Assembly: GCA_026122225.1 (NCBI GenBank)
Contig: JANEZZ010000404.1
Location: forward strand, 620,001 to 684,000
Origin: Heloderma charlesbogerti
Taxonomy: Eukaryota > Chordata > Lepidosauria > Squamata > Helodermatidae
Direction of reading: 5' to 3'
DNA: 64,000 bases
The notes below the pieces were generated by a model. That model was not told the origin of the DNA. It was given only the letters and a program-made list of their open reading frames with translations, and ran no database searches. A program made the position numbers and the translations under genes. Positions 44,536-56,700 of this stretch are shown piece by piece. The stretch's first letter is position 1; each line of letters opens with the position of its first letter.

Positions 44536-47500
44536 CTGTGGGGCGGGGGGGCGACAGAGAGAGAGAGAGGCGTCAAACCCGGCAGCCGCAAGTCCAGACG
44601 CCCAGCACTGTTCCTCTGTCCAAGAGCCCTGCCGGAGTGAGGGGTGCGCGTGATGCAAATGCTCACACACGCACCCCTCCCAGCACGCCTCTGGAGCAAC
44701 GGGGCGCCGGGTGGAGGCGGGGGGCAAATCCTGGGAAACCCATCTCCTCCCGCCTCGAAAGCTGCGCGCCTTCCCGCGGCGATGCGCACCTGCCTTGCCC
44801 TGTCTCCCGCAGCCCGCCCGCCCGCCGGCCCGGCTCTCTCGCCGGCCTCCCCGCCGACCCCGCGCCCAGGACATCGGCCGACGGAGGGCCAAGGGGCAGC
44901 GCTGTCCCGGGCGCCCCCGCCCCCGCCCCCGCCCCCGCCCCGCGCGGCACTGCTACGGAGGAAGCGCGCGCAGGGGGCCGCAGAGCGACCCCGCCACGAG
45001 CCCTGGGGCCCGGCGGGCGGGCGGGCGGCGGCACGCAGCGCGCGAAGGGCTGTGATCGAGCACAGAGGGCGGCTCGTTACTCCCACCCGCACTGCGCCCC
45101 GGAGCTGAGCACGATCGAATGATCCTCATAATCGACCTATGGGAATCCGTGGGCACAGTAATGGCCACAGTCGACTGAACATCTCGATATCTCCGTGATG
45201 GTTGTTGCTATCAGCAGCTATATCGATGCTAATGGGGCCAGTCCGCGGCAGCCTTTTGGCAGGCTGGGAAGGGGGCACGAAACCGGCGCCGGAGCGGGCG
45301 TGGAAGACTGATAAGAACGCGGGGGGGGGGATGCTGAACGCTGGGTTCTGGGAAGCGCCCCCCCCCCCGTTCCTCTCCACCCCGACCAACCTTTTAGCTT
45401 CTGTTGAATGGCATAGCGAGCTTTCCTCTCCTGGTCCAGCTCATTGCACAGGGTATCTGGAAAGCAAAGGAGGAGAGGTTGGGGGCTGGGGCTGGGGGGG
45501 TCTGCCCCCCCCGTCTTTCAGCGCCCAGAGACAAGAGAACCACCAGACATTCCTCGCCTACACTTTGGCAGCCGGGGTTGCTGGGGGTCAGATTGCAGCC
45601 GCCCCGCCCGCAGCCCAAGTGGCCGGCGGGGGGTGTCCTCGGAAGGAGCTTTGCCGAGGCTGGGCCTCGCGGGCCTCGAGCCAGGATCCCCTTGCGGCAG
45701 GGGAGAGCCGAAGCCCGGGAGGGGGCGGCGCTGCCTTGGAAAGAGGCCGAGGCACTGTGGGCTGGGGGAGTCGGGGTGGCGCGTTGCATTGTCGACGGGG
45801 ACGGATCGGTGGCTACTCTTGGCTCGGCTCGGCTCGGCTCGGCTCGGCTCGCTCGCCATCACGGCCGGGCTGATGGCGGGATGCGAAGGGGCGAGTCGCG
45901 GGGGGAGACACCCCCTCCGGCCAGGCGCTCACCCCGCACGATCTGCAGCTGCTGCACCATTTCCTCGCGGTAAGAGAGCTCCCTCTTCATCTGGTCCTGG
46001 AAGTTATCTGCGGGGGTGGAAAGGCGGCGCTCAGGGGATTCGTCCTGCCACTCCAGGAAGTCCCCAGGCGGGAAACCGGGCACGAAAGCCAAGCGACCCA
46101 CCCGCAGCGGGCTTGCAGAAGGGGAGGGGCACACTTTTCCCGGGTCTGCTAATCCGGATTAACTGGTGGGGTCCGTCCTCCCCCCGCCACCTCCAGGCAC
46201 GCCGAAAGCATGTCCTCTGCGCGTTTTCATGGCATTCCAGGTTCCTGCTGCTTCTACATGCCCAAGCCGCGGGTGCCGGGTGCTAGAGATGGGGGGAGGC
46301 GCGGTGCGGGGCTTCCTTCGAAGGCGCAGGGGAAGCCGCCGCCGCCTGATTCGAAGGAGATGCGGAAAGGGTGTGAAGGCGACCCAAGGACCAGTCTCCC
46401 ATCGGCTCCCATGAACTGGCTGCCGCCTCTCCTCCCTAAAGTCTTGGGAGGCGGAAGAAGGGGGGAGGCAGCACGATCAAATAAAAGTGACCCCCGTGGA
46501 GCCCCCTCCTCGCCATAAAAGTTCCCGGTCGGAAGGAAACGCATTGAAAAGATTTCGGGAGTCACTTCCTAGATCTTTGGATCGCTGAACCCAATATTAT
46601 TGGGCGTGGGAGGCCTGGGTGGCTGTGCCACCCCCCAGCTAAATTTAAGCCGTCTCAAACCCCTTTGCTTCCCACGGGAGAGAGCGATTTCCGTTGATCC
46701 GCTAACGAATTACGCTAAAGGCTGGCCCAAGGGGGCGGACGGAGGCGGTAGATGGGTATCCCACTTCGCATTTCTTGCTTTGTTGTTCCCGGCGGTTTTA
46801 AGATGCCATCGTTCCATTGAACACTTCAGTGAAAGTGGTTTCTTTAAGTGAAAGGGGCCACCCACCACCCACCCCCAAATTAGGAGGCCAGGCACTGGGC
46901 CCGTTGCTTGGGAGTGAAGCCCGTGGCTTCCGAGGGAGCTCACTTGGAAGTCGCGCGTGAGCCCAGAGGCGCCAGCCTAAAACTGCACGCCTGTACACAC
47001 TTACCTGGGAGTCAGTCCCACTGAACTCAGTGGGAGTACTTCTGAATAGGCATGGATCGGATTACAGAGACTGGAAATGAAGCGTTAAGACGTCTCCTCT
47101 CCTCCCAGCCCCGTGGCGAGGGACCGGGCGCCTTCTACGGGCGCCGGCTTCGCAAAGAGCCAGGAGGCACCTCCCAAGGTTGGGAAGAGTTGACCCATCG
47201 ATTAGCGAATTAATAATCGATTGGCTGATGGATTGCTCAGGAGATGGCGAGGGCCTCGCACCCCAGGCAGAAGAGGCGCTCTCCACGGGCGAAGCGTTTC
47301 CTTTCCGCCCTGCGATTTCTCGCAAAGGTCCCGCATCGCCTCCGGCCAGGAGGCTTGGGGAGAAGCGTCGCTCAGAGCGGCGTCCGGCCTAATGGCAAAC
47401 GGGCTTCGGCCGCAGAGACAGGCGCCTTTGGAGAGGGCCATTTCCCCCAGCGCCTCGGGCAGTTCCCGGCAAACTTCCCCGCTGAAATCCACCTTTTGAC

Positions 47501-47740
47501 CTGGCAGCCGTGAAGGGCAGCGCCCAGAGCTCTCGGCCCGAGCGAAAGTTGGTTTCCAGCCCTTGCAGAAATAACCCGCGACGGCGACGGAAGGAGAGCG
47601 AGCGAGGGAGGGAGAGAGATACCTTTGAGACTTTGGAATTCGCGCTCCAGTTTCTTCCGGACTTCCATCTGTTCCAAGAGGAGCTTTTGCAACTCATCTG
47701 TTAGAAAGAGAAGATCTTGGGATGAGCCAAGGGGTGTGTG

Positions 47741-47778
<38 letters not shown>

Positions 47779-50700
47779 TAATCTCCTCATGGCCAAGGGG
47801 GAAGGTGGCTCCTACCGCCAGCACGGGAAGCAAGCCAGGCCTGCTCACCCCAGAGAGCCCAATCAGGGCGCAGACTCGGACGGAACAAGGCGTTTTAATT
47901 CCGTCCGAAAGAATGCAACTGTCCCAGGAACGGCGGGGGCGCTTTCCAAAGACAAAATTAAATATTCCATCTCCATACATCTAATGGCCATGCCGTCTGG
48001 GGATGGTGGGAGTTGTAGTCCAACACAAGGCTAGTTTGGGAAAGGCTGCCCTGGTTCCAGGACTGAGCATGCAAGCCTATGCACGTTTGCCCAGAAAGAA
48101 GTTCCACCGTGGTCAGTGGGGCTTCGCTCCCAGGTAAGTGTGCAGGGGGATCGCGGCCTTCGACAGCGAGAACCCAGCTGCAAAAGCTGAAGGGGGAAGA
48201 GGCGGAGAGAGACTGGTTTGCTTCCAAATCCTTCCGTAGATCCTTCATCCTGTGCAGAAGACATCGTCGCTCCTGCTTTGACACTTGCAAATTAATAATA
48301 ATAATAATAATAATGGAAATCCCCCTCCCATTTTAAGAGTCGCCATAAATTACACACCACCCCGCCCCTACGTCCTAAACATCCACAGGCCCCGGGAACC
48401 CCGAAGCGGCTAAACTGCCCGGGAGCGCTGGGAATGACGTGGAGCTAGTCAGAGAGCGCCCCGAGACCAGGCGAGACGGTGAGCGAAACCGGCGCAGCTG
48501 CGAGCCTGTCCACCGGCAGGAAGGCCGCGGGCGGGCCTGGAAAGGGGCGTGAAGAGGGGCGCGCGGCGCGGGGGGAGGAGACTGAAGAGAGGCAGGCAGC
48601 TCTCGGCAGGTGGCTACGGAGCGTCTGGAAAGGGGCAAGAGAGAGGCGCTCTGGAGAGATCGCAGCGACGGGAGCGCGATGGACAGACAGACAGACAGAC
48701 GGACAGGCGTTTTCTATCACGGAATGGCCACCTTTTTGTTTGTTTTTGAAAGACTGAAAATAGCAGAAAAGAGAAACGGGGCCGATTCCCTCTTCGTGGA
48801 AAGTCCACCGCCCAGCGATCATACCTGTTGTTGGTGTTTGACCGATGGTGTCTGGGCACAAACCCTTCCTTGCACAAGCGGCTCCCCGCCCCCCCCCCGC
48901 GCACAGCCCCCCCCCCGCCCTTACCTCTTGCCAGGTTGCCAATGTCCTTCTCCCCCAGTGGCGTCCCGGTGACGTCGATGCTGACCACGTCGTCACCTGT
49001 ACCCCGAAAAGAAGGGCAGAGGGTGGAAGTCCCGGCCTCGCTGGCATCAGGCAGCCAGTTCTGCCCCCCGCCCTCCTCCTCCAGGGGGAGGGGAGGAGCC
49101 CAATGCAGGAGACCTCCTCCCCACCCACCGCTCCGCGTGAGAGAGCAACGACCCTGCTTGGAGGAGGCTATGAAGAAAACTAGAGAGCCCCCTCCCCGCC
49201 AGGGTACAAAAGGCATCTTGAGAGCCGTCGCCCCTGCCGGCACTTCCCTCTCGGATCAATAAAAGGGCTGGATCACACCTGATGGCTCATCACGCGATAA
49301 CTATAACGTCAAATGACGACATACACGTGTGAACCGATCTGACGTGATCAATGTTTAACAGCGCAAAGCGAACTTCCGTTTCACCCCACGTAACCTCAAG
49401 CGCTGTGCTTTTCTAAGGCGTCAGTTCACACATAGCTCGGCCAATTACTCGATGTTCAGTGGTCACATGCAGAGCAATCGAGTTAGGCACACGCATGTGT
49501 GAACCAGGCTTTCCTTAGCACTGCCATTGCTTCCAGATACATCCTTTTGCACAGTACGAACATCTCCTCTGTGTCCTGCTGGGGCCAATTTTCTTTGTCT
49601 TATTGTTTTATTCATAATCTGTAACTGTGCCTATATAGCGATCGACTTGCCTGTTCTATTATTTTTTCCAGCATTAACAGCATCATAAAGTGTACACCAC
49701 CGGATTAAAAAGTTAGACATGAACCTGACACTGTTGGAAATGGAGTCCCTCATCTAATGGACTCTTTCTTCCTCCTCCATAAAATGAGAATAAGGATGAC
49801 CTCAGGTAGTCAGGACAAAACTATTACAGATGACTTTGAAAATTAAAAGTGGCCCCCACCCATTTAAGAGGAAGTTCGTGGCTTCCCAGAAGAATGTGTC
49901 TGCTTACGTCCAAAATAAACACCAGCTGATTAATATGCGTGTGTGAATGGCCTATCACAGATATAAACACCACAACCAGGATCTGGATATTGCCTCAAAT
50001 GCTTTTCTTTTGAGCACTTGATTCCTACGACCAGCGAAATGTTATTAAGTCTACAGTGAACAACACAAGAGAAATAAAAAGAGTTTTGTGGCAACTTAAA
50101 GGCTAACAAATTTATTCTGGCATAAGGTTTGTTAGTCTTAAATTGCCACGAGACTCTTTTCGTTGTTTTCGCTGCAACAGACTAACAGGGCTATTGCTCT
50201 GGGAAAAGAGAAATCACTTGAACTGCATTCCTGTTTGAAACATGCCACGGCTGAAGTGATTTCCATATCGCCTGCCCCTCTGTGGAAATACGACCTGCAG
50301 CACGCTCACTCCAAAAGAGGTCCCACTAGGCCAATGGGGCTTACTACCCAAGTCAGTGTGGATCGGACTGGCGCCTTCAATTAAGCCTGCAACGGAGTTA
50401 TCCAACAGAAAGTCCCATTGAATCTAGCGGGATTTACTTCCGAGTAAACCTCTTTGGGATCGGTTTGTAAATGGGTTTAGGGGTCAGATGCCACAAAGGT
50501 GGTGGACTCAGGCAGAAGAGAAATCTCGAAATAGCTCGATGAGAAGATGAAGGAATCACCCTTCTGCGTTAACCACAGATCGCATTGAAGGAAGTAGGTT
50601 TGGTTTGCTCCAAAAGCCGCTGAAGAATGGAACGGGCCTTTCCACAGCCAAATCCCGCTGCTATTTTGCGCGTAAAATTTATCACCGAAATTACAGAACC

Positions 50701-53700
50701 TCGTGGACGGGGGCAGAAAGAAACCCAGCGACTCGAGGCCTTTCACTGTAAGGAGGGCTTGATTTGCGACAGCATCTCGTGTCTCCCCCCCACACACACA
50801 TTCTTAAATATTTATTTACCCGGCGCTTGTCTAGTCTCCAGATGTGCTGAATCGCACCTACGCTCACCGGGGGATTCTGGGGGCCCTGGCCTAACACCTG
50901 GGTTGGGGAAGAGCCTGTTCCTGGGGCCTCAGATTGCGTCCGGGGTCTGTCTTTCTTTTAATGGAGGGAGGGCTTTTTATTATTTAACTCCCGGCCAAAT
51001 ATTTCGAGCTTCAAAAAGGTGGAATTGTGCTAAAGCCTCGCTGTCCCCTCCCCCTTTAATCTTTAATCTGCGACTTGAGAGGAAAACTAGGAGGGGCCCC
51101 GAGGCGGCAGCTGCAGCTCAGCGGAAGCGCACAATTGCGCTGGCTTGCGGAGGGCTCTCATCTGGAACTTGCTTCCAAAACTTGGACGCGCAGGTCTAGG
51201 GCCGGGCTGCTTTCATAGCTTTTCACCCCCAGCCATATGGCCTAAGCACCATTTGCTCGGAAAGTAAGAGCGTTCCCAATAAATGACTTAGTTCCCAATA
51301 AAATGCTTCGGGTGGCAGCTCCTTCCCCGCCAAGCAAGCCCCGCCCGCGGTTAGGAGAACGCAGGTGAAAATAGGGCGAGGCTTCACCACCCACTAGAAA
51401 CATAGACGGGCGTACAGAAGTTCAGTGAAACCTCTGGCTAGAATATTAGTCAGAGCAGAAGAGGTTGGATCCCTCCACTACCTTGATATCCATCTTGTCC
51501 TAATCTTGTTGTTTTCGGGGCTACATCACACCAGATGTCCCTCCAGATCCAGGCCATGTATCATTCGCTAACAATCCGCATCGAGAAACGCTTCTATCCC
51601 CCCCCCCCCTTTTCAAATGACCAGGAGCTCCTGATTCTCTCATTTCCAGCAGGACGAGCAAGGGCCCCTAGGTGCTGCTTGACGCCCCTGGGGAGGTCTC
51701 CTTGAGTGTAGCTGCTGAGATGAGCGGGGATCTTTCAGATCCAGGGACAGTCCGCCGGGTGGGGAAGAGGCTGGGCGGTGCCTTCTCCAACCTGGTGCTC
51801 TTCGGGTGGCTTTTCGCATTGCCCATCAGCCCCAGCCAGCCTGGCCAATGGCTAGGGATGCTGGGAGTTGTAGTGCCAGACATCTGGGAGGGGCAGGTTG
51901 GGGCAGAGCTCCCCACCACCACTCCCCAATAGCCTCGCCCTGGCCTTGCTCTACTTTTCGAGATGGGCCCCCGCGGGGCAATGGGCGCCTTTATGTAGGG
52001 GTGGGGTGCAGCCCCCCCCCGTGTTACCTCGGTCGGCGTGAGCTGGGCTGGCCTGAGAGACGCTCCTTTGGTTCTGGAAGGATTTCTTGCTCTCCAAATC
52101 CTCAGCTGTAGAATGATTGTCTTCTTTGTCTGGTTCTTAGAGAGAATAAACCGATTTTCAAGCACAAGCAACGAAAGTATGAGCCTGATATACCCTTAAT
52201 TACATAATTAAGGACAAAGTCCTCGTTACAGCCTTCTTAGGGGACAGCCTAATCGCCTCACCGAGGAAAGGAGCTTGCTGCTTCGGAGGCTTTCATCCCA
52301 GCGCCCCCCCCCCCCACAACGCCTCCTTCCTTCCCCAAGCAGCGTCCCGGCTGCCCCCGCTCTGAACTGGGCAGCGCCTGCCACCCCTTCGATGAGCAGG
52401 CCACCCGGGGAGGCGGTTGGCACAGATCTGGGGAGCCGAGATGCGTCTCTGTGAGGCGGGGGGGGGGGCAGTAAGGCTTCCCGCCCCCTTTGGACCAATG
52501 TCAGCAATATCCCAAGGGGGATCTTGTGGGAACGTGGGCGACCAGGGGAGAACAGCGTCCCAGTGCCGCCGCCGCGCAAGGCCCCGTTTGTGGAAGGAAG
52601 CGCCTGCGCGGCCACGATCCCTTTCCCCTCCTTTGGGCGCAGGAAGGGAGCCTAGCGAAGCAGGCGGCGGCATCCAGACTGGCAGGTGGGCGGGGGCCCT
52701 GTGGGTGGCCTGAAAGGACCCCCGCTTCCCTGGCCAAGTAAAGACGGGCGACGTAAAGACTTGGAGACCCCCAAGCAGGCCGTTCTTAAGCGGGCTGGAG
52801 GAAAATCGCGGGGCACTTCCACGCGCCCCCCCCCCGCACTGAGGCTACAGGCTCCCTTTCGCCACGTGGCGCGCTCTCGCTCTTTACCATTCCTCTCCGG
52901 GGTGCAGAGGTACGCGGTGGCCTGGGGGGGCAAGGGGGCGCTGCTCTTGAGAGCTTGGGCGCAGTCCTCCCTGTCGTGGGCGGGGTACACCTGCAAAAGA
53001 AACAGCCGGAGAGGGCCGTGAGGACGTCTCCTGCCCCCGTTTTGGGGGAGGAGATCGGAATCCCTCAGAGGCGCCCGGTGCGGGGCGCCCCACCTCGAGG
53101 GTCCCTCTGCTCCCGCGCCCACCGCCCTCAGCCGCCCCGGCACATTTTCGGCAATCTCGTGGAAAGGGAACACCCCCTTGTCATTTGGGGAAGGGGATGC
53201 TTTGTCAGGAGGGCCAAAAGGCCTCTTGGGCTGCCCAGGAGAAGCCGCCGCAGCAGCGGAGAGGCCTCATTGTGGGCGCTCTCGAGAAAAGGCGCCCCTT
53301 CCAAGGCACCCCGGAACTCCAGAGCTTGTCACGGCCTTCAAGGCCCCCCCCGCCATCACCCCCCCTCGTCACCCCCTACGTCTTCGAGCTCCTCCAGTTC
53401 AGCAGTACTTTAATTCCAGACCGGGGGGGGGGTGTCGCCTGTCCCTTTCTGTGCCTTGCCGGGGCTTGGGTCCAAAGAGCCAGCAGCAGGGGGGCGGATT
53501 TAAGGGAGTTACTAGGGGGCTGCTTTGGATCAACTCTCATCGCAGGGCGAGGGGCTCAGGGCCTGTGGGGTAGGACAGAGAGACCCACTTCCAGTCCTCG
53601 AGTCCTGCCTGAAAAATCCGGAGGCGCTCGAAAAGCGGCAGTCGCCGGGGGCGGGGGGTGTTCGGCTAGCAGCCTGTTGATCCCGGGTCATATTATATTA

Positions 53701-56700
53701 GTTCGATTAGGCTTTCATCCCCCCCCCCCCCACGCATAGATGATTCTCCCGCTTGTCGGCAGTTTTCCGCGGTGGGGGGGGGGTGCACCGCCTCGCTCCT
53801 GGCACGCGCGCTTGGCGGCGGATCCCCAGCTGGCCTCTTTCCGACGACTCTCTGGCTCCCTTGGTAGCTTTTGCGGCTGGATCTCCAGCTCCTGTCCTCC
53901 CTATCCGGATTGGGCCTGCGCCAAAGGGGCCCGTGCAGGAAAGCGATGCCTCCTCCCCAGAATGGTGGCCTTTGCTTTGACGCCGCCGCGCCCGCTCGCA
54001 GTTGCGGCATATCTGGGCCGGGGTGGGGTGGCGGGTTCCTCCGGCGCGCTCGTTTCGTGGCCGGGCTCGCTCCTGCCGCGGTAGCCAGCATGCCCGCGCG
54101 CGGCTCAGCGCCAAAGGCCGGAGGGGGTGGGATCTGTCCGTGGTGCTGAAGCGAGCCAAAGGCCGGCGGGGCTGGGATCTGTCCGTGGTGCTGAAGCGAG
54201 CCCCACGCCCCGCACGGGACAGGCAGAGCGGAGACCGGGGGGGCTGCGTCTGTCTGGGTGGTGTGCAGGGCGGGGCCCCCGCGCCGTGGGGCGCCCAAGG
54301 CTGGGGTTCGGAAGGCTTCACGGGTCAGCTACTGCTGCAGCTGGGGCCTTCGCCTGGTCTACATGCTGGGGCATCGGGCGGGTTCGGGGTTGGGCGGACC
54401 TCGTGCGTGTTAGATCGCGAACGAGCGTGCAGACTCAGGAAGGCGTGCCCGATTGGCGCTTGGCGCCCTGGTTTTGCACGCTAGCTTAAGCAGACACGGA
54501 GGGCCTTGCAGGATCAGACCGTAGTGCAGGAGTCCCAGCAGTCGGTAGGCACTGGAAATTGGACTAGACTCATCTAGACCCCCGTCTGCTCACTCCTGGT
54601 GTGCCCCCCCCCCGGCTCCGGGACAGGGCGGCCTGTGCCCGAATCGTTGCTGGCAGGGGCCTTCAGCAAAACACAAAAGGCAGGCTCCCCAAACCTCCTT
54701 TAGCAGGACCGGTGGACTTGGGAAAGGCTTCCCCCAAAACGGCCCCCCTCCCACGAAAGCCCCCTGCCGCCCCCTGCTCCCCGGGGGCCAGGGGCCCGCT
54801 CTTCTCTCTGCTTTCCTCCTAATCTGGCCTGGTGTCTCCCCTCAGCGATCCTTCCTCGGAGCGCAGTGAATCCTCCGGCTGCCGCTGTCCCTCCCCCCGC
54901 CTGTCCTCGCCCACCTGGGCACCCGCGGCCCCCTTCCACGCTTGCCAGGCGTCCGGGGCGATGCGCGCCCGGGCGGGAGGCCGGGTCCCCCAGCAGCGCC
55001 GGATCCTCCCTCCGCTCCACGACAGAACGGGGCCTGCCTGCTCCTGGAGGACTTTCCCCAGCGGGGCCTAGCGTGAGGCGAGCCGGCCTGGCCCGGAGTT
55101 CCTCCCGGCTTCCCCCCCTCCCCCCCCTCCTCGCACCTCATAGCCGCCCCGGCTGCCGCTCCTCTCCGGGGGGCTTCCCGCCGGCTCAGGCGCCTTCTCC
55201 GCAGCTTTCTCGGCTGCTGCCAGGCCCCCGCCCGGGACTGCCGGAGGCTCCTCCGACGGGAGCGAGAGCAGCTGCTGCGGCGGGGACGCCTCCTCCTCCG
55301 CCGCCGCCTCTTCGACGGGCGCCTCGTCCTCGTCCTCGTCCTCGGCGAAGCGGTTGGACTCCACGTCCACCTCGGGCTCGTCCACCGTGTCGTTGCCGGG
55401 CGAGAGGGAGCGGTAGCTGGAGCTGCCCTCGCTGAGGAAGTCCGGGGAGAGGTAGCCCGGGCAGGCCCGGGGGCCCCCGTAGGCCTCCCGGGTCCCGTAC
55501 AGCTTGGCGATGCTCTCCGCGTCTTTCACGACGGGCCGGAAGGCCGAGAGGTAGCTGCCTTTCCGGGGCAGGGGCAGCGGGGCCAGCAGCGCCTCGTCTC
55601 CCGAGCGCTCCTCTTCCCCGACGGCCGCGGAGGCGGCCCTGGAGAGGGCGCTGGCGCACCGCTCGCCCTCGGCGGCCCCCGCGCCAGAGCCCTCCTGCGG
55701 GGTGGCGCTGCCGCGCTCGCTGCCCGACGGCTCCGAGCCCTCCAGCTCCACGTGGCTGTGGCCGTGGCCGTGGCCGCGCAGTCCCAGCGGCTCAACCGCA
55801 GCTGCCGCGGCGGCTGCGGCGGCCGCCACCACCACCGCCGTGGCGGCCGCTTTGGCCTGACTCTGGGCGGGATAGGGCGGCACCGGGAGGCTGCCCGAGG
55901 CGGGCCAGAACATGGGGAAGGACGGGTAGACGCCGCTGTCCTTGGCCGAGGCGCCCGGCTGCTGCTGCTGCTGCGGCTGGGGCGGGTGCGGGTGCGGAGG
56001 CCCCCAGAACATGCCCTGCGGCAGCCCTCCAGCCTTGCCCGGGTCGCCCCCTCCAGCTCCGCCCAGCGAGTCGTCCTGCTTCTTGGGGCACAGGCCGAAG
56101 GCGGCGGCGGGGAAGCCGTAGGGCGGCGGGAAGAGAGGCGGGGGCAGCTTCTGCAGCATGCCGAAGCCCTTGCTGGGCACCGGGATGACCGGGTAGCTGC
56201 GCACGGCGGCGGCGGCGGGCCCGTGCGCCCCGGCCGGCAGGCCCAGCCCCCCGCGCTCGCCGGGCGGCTCGTCGGCGCCGCTGCAGCGCAGGCTCTTGTG
56301 CACGGGCGCCAGGTCGGCGGCCGCGGCGGGCGGCGGCGGCGGCGGCTGCAGGGCGCTCTTGGCGGCCGCCGAGGCGCCGCCCGCGCCGTGCAGGGAGAAG
56401 GTCCGCTTGCGGGTGCCGCCGTTGAACATGGCCTTGACGTCCTCCCAGGCGTGGCTCAGGTCCTCGGTGGCCGTCTTGTCGCTGAGCTTGAGGTGGCGGC
56501 GCCACGAGTTGAAGTTGGCGGCGTCGGGCTGCGTGTACTTGGCGTCGGGCGTGCGGTGCGAGTGGAAGATGAACTTGTTGGGCGAGAAGTACATGCTGCA
56601 GTAGCCGCACTTGATGCACTTGGCGCGCGAGCTGTTGTAGCGCGCTGGGATGAAGCTGCCGCGCGAGCCCCACGCGCACTCGTGCACCACGTCGAAGGCG

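Noticed and set aside
48614..49243. 209-codon minus-strand frame as a separate gene
   Set aside because: It simply reads through SKOR1 exon 4 and its flanking introns.
53185..54321. Several long frames on both strands within SKOR1 intron 1
   Set aside because: CpG-island composition keeps frames open; none matches a SKOR1 exon or any other family I recognise.
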